From the NCBI RefSeq assembly GCF_014639795.1, contig NZ_BMGC01000007.1:1-64000 (forward strand): a DNA stretch of 64,000 nt, read 5' to 3'. The DNA is from Gordonia jinhuaensis. Its GTDB lineage: Bacteria > Actinomycetota > Actinomycetes > Mycobacteriales > Mycobacteriaceae. A model generated the notes under the pieces. That model did no database searches. It worked only from the letters and a program-made list of their open reading frames with translations, and had not been told where the DNA came from. A program made the position numbers and the translations under genes. How positions within the stretch are numbered: position 1 is the first letter of the stretch; each line of letters opens with the position of its first letter. Shown here in pieces: positions 7,446-16,499 of this stretch.

Positions 7446-8198
7446 TCAGTCCTTCGGGCCGCCGGCGACGTAGATGACCTGGCCGGAGACGAATCCGGCA
7501 CCCTCACTGACGAAGAAGGAAGCGGTATGGGCGATGTCGGCAGGTTCGCCGACACGGTTGACCGGGATCTGGGAGGCAGCAGCCTTCTTGAAGTCGTCGA
7601 AGTCCACCCCCATGCGCGCGGCGGTGGCGGCGGTCATGTCGGTCTCGATGAATCCGGGAGCGATCGCGTTGGCGGTGACACCGAACTTGCCCAGTTCGAT
7701 GGCCAATGTCTTGGTGAAGCCCTGCATACCCGCCTTGGCGGCCGAGTAGTTGGCCTGCCCGCGGTTGCCCAGCGCCGACGTGGACGACAGGTTGACGATA
7801 CGACCCCAACCCGCATCGACCATGTGCTTCTGGCATGCGCGGCTCATCAGGAATGCACCGCGAAGGTGTACGGCCATCACCGAGTTCCAGTCGTCGACGC
7901 TCATCTTGAACAGCATGTTGTCGCGGATGATGCCGGCATTGTTGACCAGCACGGTCGGCGCTCCCAGCTGGTCGGCGACTTTGGCCACCGCAGCGGCAGC
8001 CGAATCCTCGTCGGACACGTCAGCGCCCACCGCGATCGCCTTGCCACCGGCGTCGGTGATCGCCGCGACGGTGTCGGCGCATGCGGCCTCGTCGAGATCG
8101 AGCACCGCGACGGCGAGACCGTCGGAGGCCAGCCGCTTGGCGATGGCGGCTCCGATGCCGCGAGCCGAACCTGTGACGATCGCTGTCTTGTCAGCCAT
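7446..8198 (-). CDS. SDR oxidoreductase, FabG-like
   Basis: 250 residues, classical short-chain dehydrogenase. Cofactor motif TGSARGIG near 9-16, NNAG near 86-89, and catalytic Ser (in LSSTSALG) with YSAAK near 151-155. An Asp after the second strand (VLDLDEAA) favours NAD(H). FabG-like enzymes interconvert 3-ketoacyl and 3-hydroxyacyl thioesters; here a beta-oxidation role as 3-hydroxyacyl-CoA dehydrogenase is more likely because of the ligases and MaoC hydratase around it. RBS GAAGGG upstream of the start; second gene of the 9032-6409 operon. Confidence 0.82.
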   Translation of the reverse strand: MADKTAIVTGSARGIGAAIAKRLASDGLAVAVLDLDEAACADTVAAITDAGGKAIAVGADVSDEDSAAAAVAKVADQLGAPTVLVNNAGIIRDNMLFKMSVDDWNSVMAVHLRGAFLMSRACQKHMVDAGWGRIVNLSSTSALGNRGQANYSAAKAGMQGFTKTLAIELGKFGVTANAIAPGFIETDMTAATAARMGVDFDDFKKAAASQIPVNRVGEPADIAHTASFFVSEGAGFVSGQVIYVAGGPKD

Positions 8199-8252
8199 GA
8201 GTACTTGTTGCCCTTCTGAATTCGATTGAGGAGATCTGGCGGTGGCGAGCGG

Positions 8253-9032
8253 TCAGCCCACCGACGCGCCCGAGCGGTACGGAGCGGCGTCACCGAGACG
8301 CTGCCCACCGTCGATGACCATAACCTCGCCGGTGACCCAGGAGGCCGAATCCGACGAGAGGAATGTGATGGCCGAGGCGATGTCGTCGGGCTCACCGATC
8401 CGGTCGAGTGCGGTGGCGCCGGCCACCTCGCTCTCATGTTCCTTCCACAGCGCCTCGGCCAGGCGCGTGCGCACCACACCGGGTGCCACCGCGTTGACCC
8501 GCACCCGGGGTGAAAGCTCGAGCGCGAGCTGTTTGGTCATGTAGATCAGCGCTGCCTTGGACACGTTGTAAAGACCGATGTTGGCCTCGTGTCCGAGTCC
8601 GCCGATCGAGGCGGTGTTGACGATGGAGCCACCGTGCTCGCCCATCCACGCCTGCACCGCGACAGAGGTCCACAGCAACGGACCCCACAGGTTCACGTCC
8701 ATGGTCTTGGCGAAACGTCCGTGATCCTGGGCGATCAGCGGACCGAAGGCCGGATTGGTTCCGGCGTTGTTGACCAGGATGTCCAGCGAGCCGAAACGTT
8801 CGACGGTCTCCTCGACACAGCGCCGCGCATCGGCCTCCTCGGCGACGTGCGCGCCGATACCCACGACGTTCCCACCGATCTCGGCGGCCGCGGCCTGCGC
8901 CGACTCGGATTTCCGCGACGTCAGCACGACGTTGGCACCCGCGGCCGACAGTGACCTCGCCGCGGCGAACCCGATGCCGCGCGAGCCCCCGGTGACCACG
9001 GCCGTACGGCCCGTCAGGTCTGGATTGCCCAT
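8253..9032 (-). CDS. SDR family oxidoreductase
   Basis: 259 residues, classical SDR. TGGSRGIGFAAA near 14-25, NNAG near 90-93, catalytic Ser in NTASIGG and YNVSK near 157-161. Arg/Ser residues after the second strand (LTSRKSES) suggest NADP(H) preference, in contrast to the next gene. It opens the three-gene operon; the divergent MaoC gene starts 181 bp away, and an operator-like site (9170-9189) lies between them. Confidence 0.82.
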   Translation of the reverse strand: MGNPDLTGRTAVVTGGSRGIGFAAARSLSAAGANVVLTSRKSESAQAAAAEIGGNVVGIGAHVAEEADARRCVEETVERFGSLDILVNNAGTNPAFGPLIAQDHGRFAKTMDVNLWGPLLWTSVAVQAWMGEHGGSIVNTASIGGLGHEANIGLYNVSKAALIYMTKQLALELSPRVRVNAVAPGVVRTRLAEALWKEHESEVAGATALDRIGEPDDIASAITFLSSDSASWVTGEVMVIDGGQRLGDAAPYRSGASVG

Positions 9033-9169
9033 GACGATGAAACCCCTCTCCCCGCATGTGTGGCGGCCGCGGCCTCGATGTCGAGCATCGAGACCGATCT
9101 CCGCTTCGTGATGTGTCCGATGCCCGAGTTACACCGAAAAGGTGACGTGCATCTCTTGGGTCCATCTAT

Positions 9170-9189
9170 AGTTGAAGTCAGTTTCAAGT
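9170..9189. promoter_or_regulatory. Operator-like site A (SDR operon / MaoC)
   Basis: AGTTGAAGTCAGTTTCAAGT lies between the divergent SDR operon and the MaoC gene, 24 bp before the MaoC start. It shares the core YTGANNTCAG and the TTCAAGT arm with sites at 16423, 17930, 18036 and 25095. The probable ligand is the island's TetR regulator. Confidence 0.65.
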
Positions 9190-9212
9190 TCAAGTTCCGA
9201 CAAGGAGAGTCC

Positions 9213-9689
9213 ATGGACACCACCACCCTGCCCGTCGCGCCGACCACCCCCGCCGATCTGGCCGAACTGATCGGCGTCGAACTCGGGCCGACGCAGTGGT
9301 ACGAGGTCGACCAGGACCGGGTGAATGCGTTCGCCGACGCCACCGACGATCACCAGTGGATCCACATCGACCCCGAGCGCGCGGCAGCGAGTCCCATCGG
9401 CCACACCATCGCCCACGGGCTGTTGAGTCTGTCCCTCGGCCCGCATCTGAGTCACCAGCTCATCGACTTCAGCGGGTTCGCACATTCACTCAACTACGGC
9501 TACAACAAGGTTCGCTTCCCAGCACCGGTTCCGGTGGGCTCACGCGTGCGCATGCGCGTCACACTCGTCTCCGCCGACGAGGTTCCGGGCGGGCTTCAGG
9601 TGACCACCGCCCAGGTACTCGAACTCGAAGGCTCCGACAAACCCGTGATGGTTGCCGAGTCGATCGCGCGCATCGTCGCCGGCGACTGA
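9213..9689 (+). CDS. MaoC-like enoyl-CoA hydratase
   Basis: 158 residues from the ATG at 9213, with AGGAGAG just upstream; an in-frame codon at 9060 would add an unlikely 51 residues. Single hot-dog domain. The hydratase 2 motif is visible as ATDDHQWIHIDPERAA near 41-56 (Asp and His of the catalytic pair), with the AHGLLSLSL helix after it. The family hydrates 2-enoyl-CoA to (R)-3-hydroxyacyl-CoA. It is followed after 49 bp by an acyl-CoA ligase gene in the same direction, probably one operon. Confidence 0.88.
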   Translation: MDTTTLPVAPTTPADLAELIGVELGPTQWYEVDQDRVNAFADATDDHQWIHIDPERAAASPIGHTIAHGLLSLSLGPHLSHQLIDFSGFAHSLNYGYNKVRFPAPVPVGSRVRMRVTLVSADEVPGGLQVTTAQVLELEGSDKPVMVAESIARIVAGD

Positions 9690-9738
9690 CCGGCCGTACT
9701 CGACCCCTCATCCCGCACCTTCCAGGAGGAACATTTCG

Positions 9739-11238
9739 ATGCCCAATGTCATCGACACCGTCGCCCGGCACGCCACCACCACACCGGATGTGATCGCCAT
9801 CCGCAGCGTGGGTGATCCTCTGTCCTATCGGCAGCTCCTCGACGCGAGCCTGCGTTACGCGGGCGCTCTGGCAGCCGCGGGTATCGGCCGTGGCGACCGG
9901 ATCCTGCTCGCCGCGCCGTCGAGGTCGGAATTCGTGGTCGCCTACATGGGGATTCAAGCGCTCGGGGCAACAGTGGTCACCGTCAACACGATGTCGACCG
10001 CCGCCGAGACCGAGTACTTCCTGAGCAATTCCGGCGCCTCGCTGGCGATTCGATGGCATGAACTCGGCCCGGCGGTCGCCGACGCCGCTGCCGTGCTGGG
10101 GATCCCGGCCTGGGATCTCACGGAGGGAGCGCCGGTCGATGCCGATCCGGTCGCCGACATCGTCGACCGGCCCGCCGACGACACGGCCGCGATCCTCTAC
10201 ACCTCCGGGACCACCGGAAGGCCCAAGGGCGCCGAGCTGACGGTGGCGAATCTGCTCGCCGCCGGGGAGACCGGGAACCGCGTCAGCCGCGGCACAGCCG
10301 ACGATCGCATCGGCACCGGGCTGCCGCTGTTCCATGTCTATGGACAGGCCTCGGTGATGATGGCGGGATTCGCCGGCGGCGGCTCGATCTCGCTGCTACC
10401 TCGATTCACCCCCGACGGGATGATCGAGATGCTGCGACGTGACGCCATCACCGTGATGTGCGGTGTACCCACCATGTGGAATGCATTGCTGCACAGCGCT
10501 CCCGACGACGCCGCCGCACAGTTCTCAGGTCTGCGGGTGGCGGTGTCGGGCGGCGCCTCGCTGCCGGGCGAGATCGCCCGGGCGTTCGAGAGTCGTTTCG
10601 GTTGCACACTTCTCGAGGGTTACGGTCTCACCGAGACCACCGCAATGGCCACATTCAACGACATCGACAAGGGCGGGAAGATCGGGTCGGTGGGTGCGGT
10701 GAACCCCGGCACCGAGATCGAGATCCGCGACACCGAGGGCACTCGCTGTCCGACCGGCACCATCGGCGAGGTGTGCATCAAGGGGCCCACGGTGATGAAG
10801 GGGTACTGGCAACTACCCGAGGCGACCGCAGCCGTGCTGTCGGCCGACGGATGGTTCCGCACCGGCGATCTCGGTGTCTTCGACGAGGATCAGGATCTGC
10901 GGATCGTGGATCGGTTGAAGGACCTCATCATCCGCGGCGGCTACAACGTCTATCCCGGCGAAGTCGAGGAAGTCCTCTACAGCCACCCGGAGGTCGTCGA
11001 GGCGGCAGTGGTGGGTGTGCCCGACCCCCACTACGGCGAGGAGGTCGCCGCGGTCGTGGTCACCACACCCGGTTCGGCGATCACCGCCGACGACATCTCG
11101 GCGTGGTGCCGGGAACGGCTGTCGGCCTACAAGATCCCCCGGATCATCGATTTCACCGATGCGCTGCCGAAGGGTTCCACCGGCAAGATCCTCAAACGCG
11201 ACATCAACCGCACCGACCTGCGCAAGACCCAGGTCTGA
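9739..11238 (+). CDS. Acyl-CoA ligase (FadD type)
   Basis: 499 residues from the ATG at 9739, with AGGAGG at 9724-9729; the longer frame to 9652 overlaps the MaoC gene. ANL enzyme: YTSGTTGRPKGAELT near 154-168, GYGLTET near 295, DRLKDLIIRGGYNVYP near 390-405 and terminal STGKILKRD with the catalytic Lys. It is closely similar in pattern to the ligase at 19241 (both have the GVPTMWNA block), so the two are probably paralogues from duplication. It likely activates the island substrate or a degradation product. Confidence 0.87.
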   Translation: MPNVIDTVARHATTTPDVIAIRSVGDPLSYRQLLDASLRYAGALAAAGIGRGDRILLAAPSRSEFVVAYMGIQALGATVVTVNTMSTAAETEYFLSNSGASLAIRWHELGPAVADAAAVLGIPAWDLTEGAPVDADPVADIVDRPADDTAAILYTSGTTGRPKGAELTVANLLAAGETGNRVSRGTADDRIGTGLPLFHVYGQASVMMAGFAGGGSISLLPRFTPDGMIEMLRRDAITVMCGVPTMWNALLHSAPDDAAAQFSGLRVAVSGGASLPGEIARAFESRFGCTLLEGYGLTETTAMATFNDIDKGGKIGSVGAVNPGTEIEIRDTEGTRCPTGTIGEVCIKGPTVMKGYWQLPEATAAVLSADGWFRTGDLGVFDEDQDLRIVDRLKDLIIRGGYNVYPGEVEEVLYSHPEVVEAAVVGVPDPHYGEEVAAVVVTTPGSAITADDISAWCRERLSAYKIPRIIDFTDALPKGSTGKILKRDINRTDLRKTQV

Positions 11239-11261
11239 CACGGAGATCAGACTCCCCCGCC

Positions 11262-11300
11262 CATCGGCGCCCGGTCCCCATGCGGGAAGGGGCGCCGATG
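11262..11300. terminator. Hairpin between convergent genes
   Basis: CATCGGCGCCC (11262-11272) and GGGCGCCGATG (11290-11300) form an 11-bp stem with a 17-base loop, between the ligase stop (11238) and the carboxylase stop (11318). No T tract; typical of actinobacterial terminators. Confidence 0.6.
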
Positions 11301-11317
11301 TCGTGTCGGGGGGTGGT

Positions 11318-14300
11318 TCAGCTGCGTGAACGGCCCAGCTGGGCGATCCACGTCCGCGAGGCCGCCGGGTCGATCACGTCGTCGAGTTCGAAGGTGGTCG
11401 CCGCGTGCATCGCCTTGCCGCGCTGGTAGGCCTGCGCGACCAGCTCGTCGAACAGTTCGGCCTGGGCCGTGGGATCGCCAGCTGCCTCGAGTTCCTTGCG
11501 GAACCCCAGTCGAACGGCTCCCTCCAGCCCCATCGGACCGATCTCACCGGTCGGCCAGGCGACGGTGAACTCCGGGGCTGCGAACGAACCACCGGCCATC
11601 GCCATGGCACCCAGGCCGTAACCCTTGCGCAGGATGATCGTGCCGAACGGGACACTCAGTCGTGCACCGGCCACGAAGAGCCGCCCGAAGCGGCGCACGG
11701 TGGCCTCGGTCTCGGACTCCGGGCCGACCATGAATCCTGGTGTATCGCACAGCGTCACCACCGGTAGGCCGTGTGACTGGCACAGGTCGAGGAACTCCAC
11801 GGCCTTGTCGGCCGCCTCCCCGTCGATCGCGCCACCCAGATGCGCACTCGAATTGGCAAGGACGCCATAGGCGACGCCCTCGACCCGGATCAACGCGGTC
11901 ACCATCCCACGCCCGTAGTCGGCCTGCAGTTCGAGGACCGAGTCGACGTCGGCGATCGAGTCGATCGCCGAACGGACGTCGTAGGCGCGCAATCTGTTCT
12001 CGGGCACCACATGTCGGGAGAGTCGCACATCCGGCGCCGACCAGTCGTCGGTGTCGCCCTGGAAGTACGAAAGGTACTTCTGCGCGGTGGCCACCGCATC
12101 CGCCTCGTCCCGGGCCCGCACATGCACCACACCGTTGCGTGACTGCACGTCGATCGGTCCGATGTCCTCGGGACGGTGCACACCCAGCCCACCGCCCTCG
12201 ATCATCGCCGGGCCACCCATCCCGATATTGGCGTCGGGGGTCGCGATCAACACGTCGCAGGCACCAGCCAATGCAGCGTTACCCGCAAAGCAGCGACCGG
12301 AGACGATCGCCACCGTCGGCACCTGGCCCCGAAGAGCCGCCATTGCTCGGAACGTGGGCACATCGAGTCCCGCCGCACCCGCAGCGTCGGTGTCACCCGG
12401 ACGACCGCCACCGCCCTCCGCGAACAGCACCAGCGGTATCCGCTTCCGGCGCGCCACCTCTAGCATGCGATCGGTCTTGGCGTGATTGCGCTTCCCCTGC
12501 GTGCCGGCGAGGACCGTGTAGTCGTAGGAGATGACCACCGTCTCGGCGGCCTGCGCTCCGAATCGGTCGGCCCCGATGGTCGCGACGCCGGCAACCAGAC
12601 CGTCGGCCGGGGTGTTGGCAATGAGGTCCTCCTCGGTACGCCTGCTGCGCTGCGCGGCAAGGGCGAGGGCCCCGTATTCGGTGAAGCTGCCATCGTCGAC
12701 GAGGGCGTCGATGTTCTCTCGCGCGGTTCGACGTCCCAGCTTGTGCCGCTTTGCCACCGCGGCCGGACGCGACCGATCGAGTGTCACCTCATGCCGCTCG
12801 AGCACCTCGGCGAGGTCGGGCCGGATGGCGTCGGGATCGACGTCTGCGACGTCGCCGGCACCCTCGGGTGAGTCGGCGGGCGCGATGATCACCAGCGGTT
12901 CTCCGCTGGCCACCGACTGCCCCGTGCTCACCAGGACGCGGCGGACGAGGGCCGCAGAGGGTGCGCCGACCACATGTTCCATCTTCATCGCCTCGAGCAC
13001 CACCAGCGCCGATCCGGCGGCCGCGGTGTCGTGGGCAGAGGCGACATCGACCACCACCGCGGCCATCGGTGCGCGCAAGACCTCTTCGTCCTCGGCCAGA
13101 TCGAGGTCGGCCTCGGTGAGCACGGCAGCCCCCGACGCCCCCGGGCGCGAGCCGGCCGTAGCGGCGGCGGTCAGCGTCGCCGCCGTCCCCACCAGATCGT
13201 CGATCCGGTTCTCCAGATAATCGGTGGTGGGGTGACCGTCGGTGAATTCTTTGTCGGTCAGAATCGCTTGCAGCAAAGTGAGATTCGTCGACACCCCGTC
13301 GATCACGAATTCGCCGAGCGCGGTGGCGACCTTGCGTGCGGCCACGTGTGCATCTCCGCGCGTGTGGCCGATCACCTTGGCCAGCAGCGAGTCGTACCGC
13401 GGGCTGATCACCAGGCCGGGGCGACCGTAGGTGTCCACCCGGATTCCGGGTCCGGTGGGCGGGGTGAACTCGACGATCTCCCCCGCGTCGGGCACCGTCG
13501 TGCCGTCAGCGGTGATGGTCTCGGTGTTGACCCGGGCCTGGATGGCGACCCCCGCCGCCCTTGCCGTCTCACCGGTCGCGGCGCCGGTCCCGAGGGCGTG
13601 CACACCCGCGGGTAGCCCCAGCTGGTCGAAGGGCGAACCGCCGGCGATTGCCAGTCCGACCTGCACCAGGTCGGTGCCGGTCACCTCCTCGGTGATGGTG
13701 TGCTCCACCTGGATGCGGGGATTGACCTCGAGGAACACGAACCGGTCGCCGTCGACGAGGAACTCTACGGTCGCCAGACCGCGGTAGCCATTGGATGCGC
13801 ACAGTCGAGCCGCGGCTGCATGCAGGCCCTCACGCACATGCTGTGCGAGACCCTGTGCCGGTGCGATCTCGATCATCTTCTGTCGCCGCCGCTGAACGCT
13901 GCAGTCACGGTCACCGAGAGCCAGTGCCACCGACTCCTGTTGTCCTGCACCCCCATCGGCGGCGCCGACGATCTGGATCTCGATATGCCGCGCACCGGTG
14001 AGCAATTCTTCGGCGAACAGCGACGGATTACCGAAGCCGGACTGGGCCTCATTCGTGCACGCTCGGTAGGCGGCGTCGAGTTCGGCGGCCTGGCGTACCG
14101 GCCGCATTCCGCGGCCACCGCCGCCGGCCACCGCCTTGAGCATGATGCCCGACGGGTGTGCCGAGAGGAACTCACGCGCCTGTTCCTCGGTGATCCCGCC
14201 GGGGGTCGCATCGAGTACCGGCACACCGGCCTGTCGCGCCGCCGCGCGTGCGGCGGCCTTGTCACCGAACATCTCGAGGAGTTCAGGCGCGGGACCGACG

Positions 14301-14614
14301 AACACCAGTCCCGACGTCACACACGCTCGGGCGAATTCCGCGTCCTCGCTGAGGAATCCGTATCCCGGGTGCACATAGGTGGCACCCGACTCGACGGCCG
14401 CAGCGATCATGGCGTCGCGATCGAGATAGGCCGCAGCGCCCGTGCCGGGCAACGCCACCGCACGCGTCGCCGCGGTGACATGTGGCGCCCGCGCGTCGTC
14501 GTCGGCATACACCGCAACGGTGTCGAAGCCGAGTTCGGTCGCGGTCCGGATGATGCGCAGCGCGATCTCGCCTCGATTGGCGACCATCACCGTCGCCGGA
14601 TGACCCACTGCCAT
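11318..14614 (-). CDS. Single-chain biotin-dependent acyl-CoA carboxylase
   Basis: 1098 residues from the ATG at 14614. A strong RBS (GGAGGAG) lies in the end of the upstream ligase gene, whose stop is one base away, so translation is coupled. Domains in order: biotin carboxylase (about 8-450, with ANRGEIALRI at 12-21, the ATP-grasp glycine loop GGGGRGMR at 163-170 and EVNPRIQVEH near 296-305), biotin carrier (about 510-580, biotinyl Lys544 in EAMKM), then both halves of the carboxyltransferase (about 600-1098, ending in the GGSFAAPEFTVAWPTGEIGP block). Most actinobacterial acyl-CoA carboxylases are split into alpha and beta chains; a fusion of this order is known for long-chain acyl-CoA carboxylases of mycobacteria. 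The substrate may be a long or branched acyl-CoA; a geranyl- or methylcrotonyl-type substrate cannot be excluded. Confidence 0.88.
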   Translation of the reverse strand: MAVGHPATVMVANRGEIALRIIRTATELGFDTVAVYADDDARAPHVTAATRAVALPGTGAAAYLDRDAMIAAAVESGATYVHPGYGFLSEDAEFARACVTSGLVFVGPAPELLEMFGDKAAARAAARQAGVPVLDATPGGITEEQAREFLSAHPSGIMLKAVAGGGGRGMRPVRQAAELDAAYRACTNEAQSGFGNPSLFAEELLTGARHIEIQIVGAADGGAGQQESVALALGDRDCSVQRRRQKMIEIAPAQGLAQHVREGLHAAAARLCASNGYRGLATVEFLVDGDRFVFLEVNPRIQVEHTITEEVTGTDLVQVGLAIAGGSPFDQLGLPAGVHALGTGAATGETARAAGVAIQARVNTETITADGTTVPDAGEIVEFTPPTGPGIRVDTYGRPGLVISPRYDSLLAKVIGHTRGDAHVAARKVATALGEFVIDGVSTNLTLLQAILTDKEFTDGHPTTDYLENRIDDLVGTAATLTAAATAGSRPGASGAAVLTEADLDLAEDEEVLRAPMAAVVVDVASAHDTAAAGSALVVLEAMKMEHVVGAPSAALVRRVLVSTGQSVASGEPLVIIAPADSPEGAGDVADVDPDAIRPDLAEVLERHEVTLDRSRPAAVAKRHKLGRRTARENIDALVDDGSFTEYGALALAAQRSRRTEEDLIANTPADGLVAGVATIGADRFGAQAAETVVISYDYTVLAGTQGKRNHAKTDRMLEVARRKRIPLVLFAEGGGGRPGDTDAAGAAGLDVPTFRAMAALRGQVPTVAIVSGRCFAGNAALAGACDVLIATPDANIGMGGPAMIEGGGLGVHRPEDIGPIDVQSRNGVVHVRARDEADAVATAQKYLSYFQGDTDDWSAPDVRLSRHVVPENRLRAYDVRSAIDSIADVDSVLELQADYGRGMVTALIRVEGVAYGVLANSSAHLGGAIDGEAADKAVEFLDLCQSHGLPVVTLCDTPGFMVGPESETEATVRRFGRLFVAGARLSVPFGTIILRKGYGLGAMAMAGGSFAAPEFTVAWPTGEIGPMGLEGAVRLGFRKELEAAGDPTAQAELFDELVAQAYQRGKAMHAATTFELDDVIDPAASRTWIAQLGRSRS

Positions 14615-14615
14615 C

Positions 14616-16322
14616 TCAGTTCTCCTCCACTTTCTTGAACAGGTCACCCTTGCGCACCTTGCCGGTCGAGGTCATCGGCAACTCGTCGATCACCTCGATC
14701 TCGGGCACCTTGTAGCCGGCCATGTTGTCCCTGGCCCACGCCACCAGGTCGGCAGCAGTTGTGGCGTCGCCGTCGACCACCTGCACGAACGCGAAGGCGA
14801 TCTGGCCACGCCGCGGGTCCGGTTTGGGCACCACACCCGCCTTCTCCACGGCAGGGTGCAACATGAGCAGTGCCTCCACCTCAGCGGGGAAGACGCTCAT
14901 GCCATTGGTCTTGATCATCTCCTTGTCGCGGGCGAGGTAGTGCAGGGCTCCTCGCTCGCTGAATTTCCCGCGGTCACCGGTCTGCAGCCAGCCGTCGCGG
15001 AGCGCGTCGGCGGTGGCCGTCGGATTGCGGTAGTACCCGGTCATCACCGAGGGGCTGCGCAGGATGATCTGCCCGTCTTCGCCCAGCGGCACTGGTTGTC
15101 CGTCGTGATCGACGATGAGGATGTCTGTTCCGGGTACCGGTAGTCCGCAGAACACCGGTTCGCCTTTGAGGTCGTAGTCGTCGTCCTGGAATCCGAGCGT
15201 CACGGTGTCGGCGGTATGGGTCTCGGTCATGCCGTAACTGCCCTCACGCAACACCTGCCCGGTTGCCGCGCGCCACCGCGCCCTGATGTCGGAATCGAGC
15301 TTGAGTACGAACGAAACCGCCTGCGGCCCTTCGAGTCCGGATAGATCATGGTCGGCGAAGTCCGGGTGATTCATCAGCTCGACGTAGTTGTCGACGGTCC
15401 CGATCATCGCCGTCACGCCTACCGCGTCGATCGTCTCGAGCACCGTGGTGGCATCCCAGCGTGTCAGCAGCACCGAGGTCCCACCGTTGATGAGCGGGAC
15501 GATGATGCCGAAATCCTCGCCGGCGATCCAGAACACCGGCAAGAACACCAGCGCGACCGTCGGAGCGGTGCCGACCTGTGCACCTTTGGCCACCGTCGCG
15601 GTCCCGGCCGTGTAGACCATGTGACGCTGGGTGTGCTCACAGCCTTTGGGCAGGCCGGTGGTACCGCCGGTGTAATTGAGTGACGCCAACGCATCCGGGT
15701 CGGTCCTGATCGCGGCTGCGCGCTGTGAGGCGATGATCGACTGCCAGTCACTGTCACCGCGATCGACAATCGGGAACGGTGTGCGCCGCGCATCCGGGGC
15801 GACCATGTCCGACAGATGTGTGGTCGCCACCACGCGCACGTCGGTGCGGTCAGCAACGGTCGCGATGGTGTCGGCGAGATCGGGCTGGGTGAGCACGATC
15901 GTCACGCCCGCATCGGAGAGTTCGTGTGCCAGTTCGTGTTCGCGCAGCATCGGATTGATCGGCACGTGAACGGCGCCGATCTTGAGAATGCCCATCATCG
16001 CGATCAGGAACTGTGGGCAATTGCCCAGATGCACGCCGACCCGGTCGCCCGCAACGGCACCGTTGGCCTGAAGCCAGCCGGCAAACCGGTCGGAGAGCTC
16101 GTCGTACTCGGCGTAGCTGATCGCACTTCCGTAGAAGGAGATCGCGGTGGTATCCGGGCGCACCAGGGCCCAGTGGCGTAGGTAGTCGACCATCCCCATC
16201 ACGTCGAGGGGGTAGTCGACCTCTCGCGGCACCTGTTCGGGCCAGTTCGCCTGCTGCAGATCTCGCATCTGCGCGGCCGCGGCGTCGAGTTCAGCCGCAC
16301 CGACCGAGCCGGATGTCCCCAT
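14616..16322 (-). CDS. Acyl-CoA/aryl-CoA ligase, longer ANL subtype
   Basis: 568 residues from the ATG at 16322 (RBS GGAAGGAG directly upstream; a GTG at 16337 would overlap the RBS). ANL motifs: NYTGGTTGLPKGCEH near 202-216, GSYGMTETHTAD near 353, DKEMIKTNGMSVFP near 460-475 and terminal MTSTGKVRKGD. It differs from the other three ligases: a long N-terminal helix region (LQQANWPEQVPREVDYP) and NG instead of GG in the hinge block, features of ligases near medium/long-chain fatty acid or crotonobetaine-type enzymes. It is first in an operon with the carboxylase, so its product is probably carboxylated by it. Confidence 0.86.
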   Translation of the reverse strand: MGTSGSVGAAELDAAAAQMRDLQQANWPEQVPREVDYPLDVMGMVDYLRHWALVRPDTTAISFYGSAISYAEYDELSDRFAGWLQANGAVAGDRVGVHLGNCPQFLIAMMGILKIGAVHVPINPMLREHELAHELSDAGVTIVLTQPDLADTIATVADRTDVRVVATTHLSDMVAPDARRTPFPIVDRGDSDWQSIIASQRAAAIRTDPDALASLNYTGGTTGLPKGCEHTQRHMVYTAGTATVAKGAQVGTAPTVALVFLPVFWIAGEDFGIIVPLINGGTSVLLTRWDATTVLETIDAVGVTAMIGTVDNYVELMNHPDFADHDLSGLEGPQAVSFVLKLDSDIRARWRAATGQVLREGSYGMTETHTADTVTLGFQDDDYDLKGEPVFCGLPVPGTDILIVDHDGQPVPLGEDGQIILRSPSVMTGYYRNPTATADALRDGWLQTGDRGKFSERGALHYLARDKEMIKTNGMSVFPAEVEALLMLHPAVEKAGVVPKPDPRRGQIAFAFVQVVDGDATTAADLVAWARDNMAGYKVPEIEVIDELPMTSTGKVRKGDLFKKVEEN

Positions 16323-16422
16323 TTCTGCTCCTTCCACTCACCTCGCGCCCGCCGTCCATCGGATCGACACATGGGCGCGTCACAATTGTCGGATTGATGT
16401 GACCCACGCTACTCCTAGCTGA

Positions 16423-16442
16423 ACCTGACGTCAGTATCAGGT
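16423..16442. promoter_or_regulatory. Operator-like site C (ligase/carboxylase operon)
   Basis: ACCTGACGTCAGTATCAGGT has 6-bp inverted arms (ACCTGA/TCAGGT) and contains the perfect inner palindrome CTGACGTCAG. It lies 100 bp upstream of the ligase start at 16322. Same family as sites at 9170, 17930, 18036 and 25095. Confidence 0.65.
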
Positions 16443-16456
16443 ATGGCAGAAGTCGA

Positions 16457-16481
16457 CCCCGGTACGTCTGACGTACCGGGG
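16457..16481. terminator. Hairpin downstream of MHS transporter gene
   Basis: CCCCGGTACGT (16457-16467) and ACGTACCGGGG (16471-16481) form an 11-bp stem with a 3-base loop, 19 bp beyond the transporter stop codon. It separates the transporter gene from the operator and promoter of the ligase/carboxylase operon. Confidence 0.7.
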
Positions 16482-16499
16482 CCGCTCCGGCGACATGGG

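Noticed and set aside
6064-7473. Long plus-strand open frame of 469 codons
   Set aside because: It is antisense to the MDR oxidoreductase gene, has no domain, and its Arg/His/Gly-rich composition is that of a shadow frame in GC-rich DNA.
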